Part shown: one piece after another, positions 6,294 through 9,913 of the stretch
Layout: the number at the start of each line of letters is the position of its first letter
Position numbering within the stretch: the first letter of the stretch is position 1
NCBI GenBank assembly: GCA_026195755.1
Contig: JAPHRL010000135.1
Location: 1 to 9,913 of the forward strand
DNA: 9,913 nt
Direction of reading: 5' to 3'
Origin: Kangiella sp.
Lineage (GTDB): Bacteria > Pseudomonadota > Gammaproteobacteria > Enterobacterales > Kangiellaceae
Position numbers and translations under genes: made by a program
Notes under the pieces: model-generated
What the model was told of the DNA's origin: nothing
Databases searched by the model: none
Seen by the model: the letters and a program-made list of their open reading frames with translations, nothing else

Positions 6294-7211
6294 TTAATCA
6301 ACCGTTGGCTCAATATCAGCCAACTTGTCCTCAACAGATACCGAATCATCATCCCCTTCTACTCCAGAGCTGATTTTGGCTCTGACGTGAATGGGGCCGT
6401 ATCCTTCGGTTTGAATAATTTCTAATAGAGATTCTTTCGCCAGCTCCATAATCGCCAGGAAAGTCACCACTACACCCATGCGTCCTTCTTCGACGTTGAA
6501 TAACTGCGAAAAATCGCAAAAACTCTGCGCCGACAACCGCTCCAGCACAAAGCCCATTTTTTCTCTGACTGAAAGAGCTTCAAACTGAATGTGGTGGCTG
6601 GTAAACATCTCAGCGCGACGCAAAACATCACGCAAGGCCAACAAAAGCTCCTTCATATCCACATCCGGATCGGGCCTAACAATATTTAACTCTGGCTTTT
6701 TAGCGCTTACCGCATAGTTATCACGTCCCATCCGCGGTAACTCATCAATATCTTCAGCGGCCTGTTTAAATTGCTCATACTCTTGTAAACGACGAATCAA
6801 ATCGGCTCTAGGATCGTCTTCATCATCGTCCTCATCTTTTTGACGTGGCAATAGCACACGGCTTTTGATTTCAGCCAGCATGGCAGCCATCACCAAATAT
6901 TCGGCAGCCAGTTCAAGATGCAGCACCTTCATTAACTCAACGTATTCCATATATTGCTCGGTGATATGAGCAATTGGAATATTAAGAATATCAACGTTCT
7001 GTCGCTTAATAAGATAAAGCAATAAATCGAGTGGCCCTTCAAAAGCTTCTAAGAAAACTTCAAGAGCATCCGGCGGGATATAAAGGTCTTTGGGAAAATC
7101 TGCAAGTTGCTCACCATCAATCAGCGCAAAAGGCATTTCTTCCTGAAGGTGCCCTGCTTCTACTGAATGCTCTTTGGCATCCGAAAGCTGTTCGCTGGTT
7201 GGTTCGCTCAT
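6294..7211 (-). CDS. scpA: Segregation and condensation protein ScpA (kleisin)
   Basis: ScpA is the kleisin that closes the SMC ring: its N-terminus binds the SMC neck, its middle binds ScpB, and its C-terminus binds the SMC cap. The protein has 305 residues. Seen: the family signature FEGPLDLLLYLIKRQNVDI at 57-75, followed by ITEQYMEYV and the helix LELAAEYLVMAAMLAEIKSRVLLP (99-122); an acidic linker KDEDDDEDDPRADL at 125-138; and a C-terminal winged-helix domain from about 205 to 278 (VTFLAIMELAKESLLEIIQ). The N-terminal about 45 residues precede the usual start of the fold. The ATG at 7211 has a weak SD (GAG). It lies 31 nt after trpS and 21 nt before scpB, consistent with one transcript. 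Confidence 0.95.
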   Translation of the reverse strand: MSEPTSEQLSDAKEHSVEAGHLQEEMPFALIDGEQLADFPKDLYIPPDALEVFLEAFEGPLDLLLYLIKRQNVDILNIPIAHITEQYMEYVELMKVLHLELAAEYLVMAAMLAEIKSRVLLPRQKDEDDDEDDPRADLIRRLQEYEQFKQAAEDIDELPRMGRDNYAVSAKKPELNIVRPDPDVDMKELLLALRDVLRRAEMFTSHHIQFEALSVREKMGFVLERLSAQSFCDFSQLFNVEEGRMGVVVTFLAIMELAKESLLEIIQTEGYGPIHVRAKISSGVEGDDDSVSVEDKLADIEPTVD

Positions 7212-7242
7212 ATCAATTTCTCAAGTACTTAAATTAGTTAGA

Positions 7243-8460
7243 CTATTTATACGACAAACCCATCGCCTGACGTACATCATCCATCGTTTCTCGGGCCACA
7301 TCTCGAGCACGCTCAGAACCTTCAGATACAATATTACGCACTATTTCAGGGCTTTCCTGATATTCCTTGGCGCGTTCAACAAACATTTGCTGCTCGGCAC
7401 ACACAGCATCAATCACCGGCCCTTTACAATCAATACAACCAATTCCCGCTGTTGTACACCCTTTTTGCACCCAATTTTTAACTTCGTCTGAAGAATAAAT
7501 CTTGTGGAATTCCCATACTGGGCATTTTTCTGGGGTGCCCGGGTCAGTACGGCGTACGCGCGCTGGATCAGTCGGCATGGTCTTAATTTTCTTTTCCACT
7601 GATTCGCGAGGTTCACGCATCGCAATCGCATTGCCATAGGATTTGGACATTTTTTGACCATCCAGACCCGGCATCTTTGAAACTGGCGTTAATAAAGCCT
7701 GCGGTTCTGGCAAAATAATCTTACCCTCACCATCCAGATACCCGTATAAACGCTCACGATCATTAATCGAAATATTAGCTTGCGACTCGACTAAAGCTTG
7801 CGCTGTTTCCAGGGCTGACTGCTCACCCTCTTCTTGGAATTTTTTACGCAGGCTATTGTATAACTTGGCGTTTTTCTTACCCATCTTCTTAATGGCTTCA
7901 GTCACTTTTTCTTCAAATCCAGGCTCTTTACCATAAAAATGATTAAAGCGACGAGCAGCTTCGCGAGTCATTTCAACATGCGGCACCTGATCAGCACCAA
8001 CCGGCACATTACCAGCGCGGTAAACCAGAATATCAGCGGCCTGCAGTAATGGATAGCCAAGGAAGCCATAAGTGGATAAGTCTTTGTTTTGTAGCTTTTC
8101 TTGCTGCTCTTTGTAGGTCGGAACACGTTCCAGCCATCCCAAAGGCGTCACCATCGACAATAATAAGTGTAGTTCAGCATGCTCAGGAACTTTGGATTGC
8201 ACAAAAATGGTCGCTGCTGTGGGGCTGATTCCCGCCGCCAGCCAGTCCAATACCGTATCCCACACATATTCTTCTATGCGAGCCGTATCATCGTAATTGG
8301 TGGTCAGAGCGTGCCAATCGGCAACCATAAAAAAGCACTCATACTCATGCTGCATTTGTGCCCAATTTTTTAAAACCCCGTGGTAATGTCCCAAATGCAA
8401 AGGGCCGGTAGGACGCATTCCAGATAAAACGCGCTTCTGGCCAACAGTAATAGAACTCAA
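7243..8460 (-). CDS. trpS: Tryptophanyl-tRNA synthetase, long form
   Basis: TrpRS charges tRNA-Trp with tryptophan using ATP (class Ic). The protein has 405 residues against 334 in E. coli. Seen: HIGH-type PLHLGHYHG at 20-28, Trp-pocket region MVADWHALTT (45-54), GYPLLQAADILVY (135-147), VPVGADQVPHVEMTREAARRFN (152-173), and KMSKS at 270-274 in GQKMSKSYGN. An insertion of roughly 65 residues, rich in K/E, lies at about 182-258 before KMSKS, as in Pseudomonas-type TrpRS. Cys313, Cys335, Cys342 and Cys345 form C-x21-C-x6-C-x2-C, close to the Fe-S motif of Thermotoga TrpRS. The start is TTG at 8460: AAGGG lies 7 nt upstream, and the first ATG (Met15) would cut the conserved VLSGMRPTG strand. It heads the scpA-scpB cluster. 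Confidence 0.96.
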   Translation of the reverse strand: MSSITVGQKRVLSGMRPTGPLHLGHYHGVLKNWAQMQHEYECFFMVADWHALTTNYDDTARIEEYVWDTVLDWLAAGISPTAATIFVQSKVPEHAELHLLLSMVTPLGWLERVPTYKEQQEKLQNKDLSTYGFLGYPLLQAADILVYRAGNVPVGADQVPHVEMTREAARRFNHFYGKEPGFEEKVTEAIKKMGKKNAKLYNSLRKKFQEEGEQSALETAQALVESQANISINDRERLYGYLDGEGKIILPEPQALLTPVSKMPGLDGQKMSKSYGNAIAMREPRESVEKKIKTMPTDPARVRRTDPGTPEKCPVWEFHKIYSSDEVKNWVQKGCTTAGIGCIDCKGPVIDAVCAEQQMFVERAKEYQESPEIVRNIVSEGSERARDVARETMDDVRQAMGLSYK

Positions 8461-8467
8461 AGAAATA

Positions 8468-8472
8468 CCCTT
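8468..8472 (-). promoter_or_regulatory. Ribosome binding site that sets the trpS TTG start
   Basis: AAGGG on the minus strand sits 7 nt before TTG 8460, good spacing for initiation. This supports the rare TTG start. Confidence 0.7.
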
Positions 8473-8510
8473 ATAATTATGTCGAAATCGTGGAAATAAT
8501 AAGACTGCCC

Positions 8511-8516
8511 ATTATA
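8511..8516 (-). promoter_or_regulatory. Candidate -10 box for the trpS-scpA-scpB cluster
   Basis: A perfect TATAAT lies on the minus strand about 50 nt before the trpS start. A TTGACG (5/6 to -35) is only 9 bp upstream, too close to pair with it, and no -35 stands at 16-18 bp. A promoter is expected here because the neighbouring gene is divergent, but the exact elements are uncertain. Confidence 0.35.
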
Positions 8517-8583
8517 ACGATATCACGTCAAAACGCTATGCCTGAATGCGTACGGCTAAGTGAATAGTATTGGCCGGTAACTT

Positions 8584-8614
8584 CATAAATACTCAACATA
8601 CTTATTGAGTTTAT
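8584..8614. promoter_or_regulatory. Inverted repeat (operator candidate) upstream of lipoprotein gene
   Basis: ACTCAA (8591-8596) and TTGAGT (8605-8610) are a perfect 6 bp inverted repeat around 8 nt. Flanking CATAAA (8584-8589) and TTTATG (8609-8614 region) extend the symmetry, with a 2 nt insertion in the left arm. The site overlaps the -35/-10 region of the candidate promoter for the gene at 8667. Such symmetry is typical of dimeric repressor sites; no regulator can be named. Confidence 0.4.
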
Positions 8615-8621
8615 GTATACT
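8593..8621 (+). promoter_or_regulatory. Candidate promoter for the lipoprotein/S9 unit
   Basis: TCAACA (8593-8598; 4/6 to -35) and TATACT (8616-8621; 5/6 to -10) are 17 bp apart. Transcription would start near 8628, about 40 nt before the ATG. The rest of the divergent gap (8522-8583) shows no structure I can interpret. Confidence 0.4.
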
Positions 8622-8653
8622 CCAATATTTTGGGGTTATTAATACAAGAAAAT

Positions 8654-8659
8654 GGAGGG
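8654..8659 (+). promoter_or_regulatory. Ribosome binding site that sets the lipoprotein start
   Basis: GGAGGG lies 7 nt before ATG 8667. An in-frame ATG at 8652 overlaps this SD, so it cannot be the start; initiation at 8667 also gives a clean lipoprotein signal peptide. Confidence 0.8.
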
Positions 8660-8666
8660 AATAATA

Positions 8667-9218
8667 ATGAAGCGAATAATCGCTATATATGCAATTCTAC
8701 TTACGCTATTGGTAACAGGCTGCGCAACAAAACTCGAGCAATTTAAAGACAATTCGACACTGAACCCAGACGATCGTAAAGGTGTTGTCGTTATTGCTTA
8801 TGAATCAGACACAGCAATTCACAGCTTAATATTTTCAGGGCCAGCGAAGGTTGCGATTGAGCACACTCTATATGATCAAAAGCATAACTATGTAGTCACT
8901 ACAATGCCTGCAGGAACCTACGATATTATTCGTGCCAAAATTTATAATCGCTATAACTACATTGAACTTGGAAGTGATGACGGTGGTAACTGGAAAGTAA
9001 ACATTGAGCCTAATAAAATAAATTACATAGGTCATTTCAATCTAGACAGAATAGGGGCTGGATTCAAAGTTCAGACTAAGAATGAGTCCACATTGGCTCT
9101 TTCCTTCTTAAAAGAAAACTACCCCTCTCTTATGAATCGATATCCGCTAGTCTATGCAAAAGATGGTACCCGCGATGACTTTTTTAGCTATATAAAGACA
9201 CTAGAAGGAGAAGAATAA
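8667..9218 (+). CDS. Predicted outer-membrane lipoprotein of unknown family
   Basis: The protein has 183 residues. Seen: a lipoprotein signal peptide MKRIIAIYAILLTLLVTGC with the lipobox LVTGC and Cys19 as the lipidation site. Residue +2 is Ala, so sorting to the outer membrane is expected rather than inner-membrane retention. The mature part of about 165 residues is soluble, with alternating beta-like segments (GVVVIAYESD, HNYVVTTMPAGTYDIIRAKI, WKVNIEPNKINYIGHFNL). This suggests a small beta-sandwich periplasmic domain, but I do not recognise a named family. The start at 8667 is set by a strong SD. Its stop overlaps the next ATG (TAATG) and AAGGAG sits in its last codons, so the two genes are translationally coupled and probably act together. 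Function unknown. Confidence 0.85.
   Translation: MKRIIAIYAILLTLLVTGCATKLEQFKDNSTLNPDDRKGVVVIAYESDTAIHSLIFSGPAKVAIEHTLYDQKHNYVVTTMPAGTYDIIRAKIYNRYNYIELGSDDGGNWKVNIEPNKINYIGHFNLDRIGAGFKVQTKNESTLALSFLKENYPSLMNRYPLVYAKDGTRDDFFSYIKTLEGEE
9205..9210 (+). promoter_or_regulatory. Ribosome binding site for the S9-like gene, inside the lipoprotein gene
   Basis: AAGGAG lies 7 nt before ATG 9218, within the last codons of the upstream gene. With the TAATG overlap this indicates coupled translation. Confidence 0.8.
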
Positions 9219-9913
9219 TGACCTTTAAAAACACCCTCCTTACATTGGCAATTATTGTATTTTCTATCAGTGTTCAAGCAAAGCTGGTTAAAAGTAATGA
9301 AATTTTTACAAACCCTCAGTTTAATAACTTTGTCATTTCCCCCTCTGGGCAAACATTCATTGGTAAAAGCTATCTTGATGGGTTTCACCAGTTATTTGCC
9401 TTTCAATCAACAACTAATGAAGCCGCTGAAATATTTAAATTACAGAACTCAGGCTCACTCGAAATCATTGATTATAATTGGATAGATTCAGATACCGCCT
9501 ATGTTACTTTCAAAGGCAACTTCAATAAATATTACACCCGCTTTATCGACTTTACTTTTAAAGAAGATACTTTTGATATCGATTACTTTGATGTCGAAGC
9601 AATCGGCTTTGTGATCAATCCGATGTCCACTAAAGACAACCGGGCTTTGTATGCAAAATTCAATTCGGATGATGAGAAATTTGATCTTTTAGAAATCGAT
9701 ATAGAGAAACTAAAAAGCGTCAAGGCAACTAAGAAAAATCACCAGAAAGTCTTTGATAGCTTTAGAAATCTTAGCGATGGCCTCGACAATACATTTGAAT
9801 TTTTTGTCTCTAACAAAGACTATCAACTGGAGATGATTGGTCAGTATTTTGAAGATTATAATACCTATTCAATTTATGACTTGAATACTGACTCCTGGCG
9901 AGAGTTTTTTAGA
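9218..9913 (+). CDS. Secreted protein, N-terminal part; likely S9 peptidase-family propeller
   Basis: The frame runs open to the window's end, giving 232 residues with no stop. Seen: a signal peptide (MTFKNTLLTLAIIVFSISVQA, cleavage expected after SVQA, residue 21), so export to periplasm or beyond. Next comes a pattern typical of S9 prolyl-oligopeptidase-family N-termini: a short F-x-N-P-x-F segment, then FVISPSG at 38-44, then repeated beta-strands with a DYNWIDSDTAYVTF strand near 85-98 (compare the W-x-x-x-D/N-x-L-x-x strands of propeller blades). The catalytic Ser/Asp/His would lie in a C-terminal hydrolase domain beyond the window, so activity cannot be confirmed. A propeller-only protein remains possible. 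AT-rich coding and many F/Y/D/N codons set it slightly apart from the upstream genes. It is coupled to the lipoprotein gene. Confidence 0.75.
   Translation, partial: MTFKNTLLTLAIIVFSISVQAKLVKSNEIFTNPQFNNFVISPSGQTFIGKSYLDGFHQLFAFQSTTNEAAEIFKLQNSGSLEIIDYNWIDSDTAYVTFKGNFNKYYTRFIDFTFKEDTFDIDYFDVEAIGFVINPMSTKDNRALYAKFNSDDEKFDLLEIDIEKLKSVKATKKNHQKVFDSFRNLSDGLDNTFEFFVSNKDYQLEMIGQYFEDYNTYSIYDLNTDSWREFFR

Noticed and set aside
7174..7491. 105-codon plus-strand frame antisense to scpA/trpS
   Set aside because: It spans the ends of two conserved minus-strand genes and has no plausible SD or family resemblance.
8652..8666. Upstream ATG for the lipoprotein gene
   Set aside because: It would put the SD inside the coding sequence and add MEGII before a perfect signal peptide; ATG 8667 is better.
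9188..9388. 66-codon minus-strand frame opposite the lipoprotein/S9 junction
   Set aside because: The plus strand carries coupled genes with clear SDs and signal peptides; the opposite frame has neither.
1..9913. CRISPR array, tRNA, rRNA, insertion sequence or integrase
   Set aside because: No regularly spaced repeats, no cloverleaf-like or rRNA sequence, and no transposase or integrase motifs were seen on either strand.

Overview
The window reads as a chromosomal segment of a gammaproteobacterium of modest GC content. The evidence is the Pseudomonas-like convergent ppx/ppk1 pair, the trpS-scpA-scpB-(regulator)-rluB order, and gammaproteobacterial-type protein sequences. A marine oligotroph or Kangiella-like lineage would fit, but that is a low-confidence guess.

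Layout: (1) 1-1398, plus strand: the exopolyphosphatase gene ppx, lacking about 38 N-terminal codons at the window edge. (2) 1435-3570, minus strand: polyphosphate kinase ppk1, facing ppx tail to tail across 36 bp. Its upstream gap (3571-3716) holds a Pho-box-like direct repeat, two inverted repeats and a possible 13-codon overlapping leader ORF. (3) 3717-4520, minus: rluB, 23S rRNA pseudouridine synthase, with a candidate promoter of its own. (4) 4628-4654: a strong intrinsic terminator ending the next unit. (5) 4639-5208, minus: a stand-alone CheY/PilG-like receiver protein with an odd basic N-terminal extension, a TTG start and a structured leader. (6) 5328-8460, minus: a tight trpS-scpA-scpB cluster. 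It encodes a long-form tryptophanyl-tRNA synthetase with a four-cysteine Fe-S-type motif, and the kleisin and winged-helix partners of the SMC condensin. ScpB carries a long acidic tail. (7) 8461-8666: divergent intergenic region with an inverted repeat over a candidate promoter. (8) 8667-9913, plus: a two-gene translationally coupled accessory unit: a small predicted lipoprotein of unknown family, then the N-terminal part of a secreted protein resembling an S9 (prolyl-oligopeptidase family) propeller.

Together: ppk1 makes polyphosphate and ppx degrades it, so the 5' end is a polyphosphate-turnover module, probably phosphate-responsive. The middle is housekeeping: rRNA modification, tRNA charging and chromosome segregation. 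Most of the window is ordinary core genome. The least explained parts are the lipoprotein/S9 pair, the receiver protein with its leader, the acidic ScpB tail, and the regulatory gap before ppk1.
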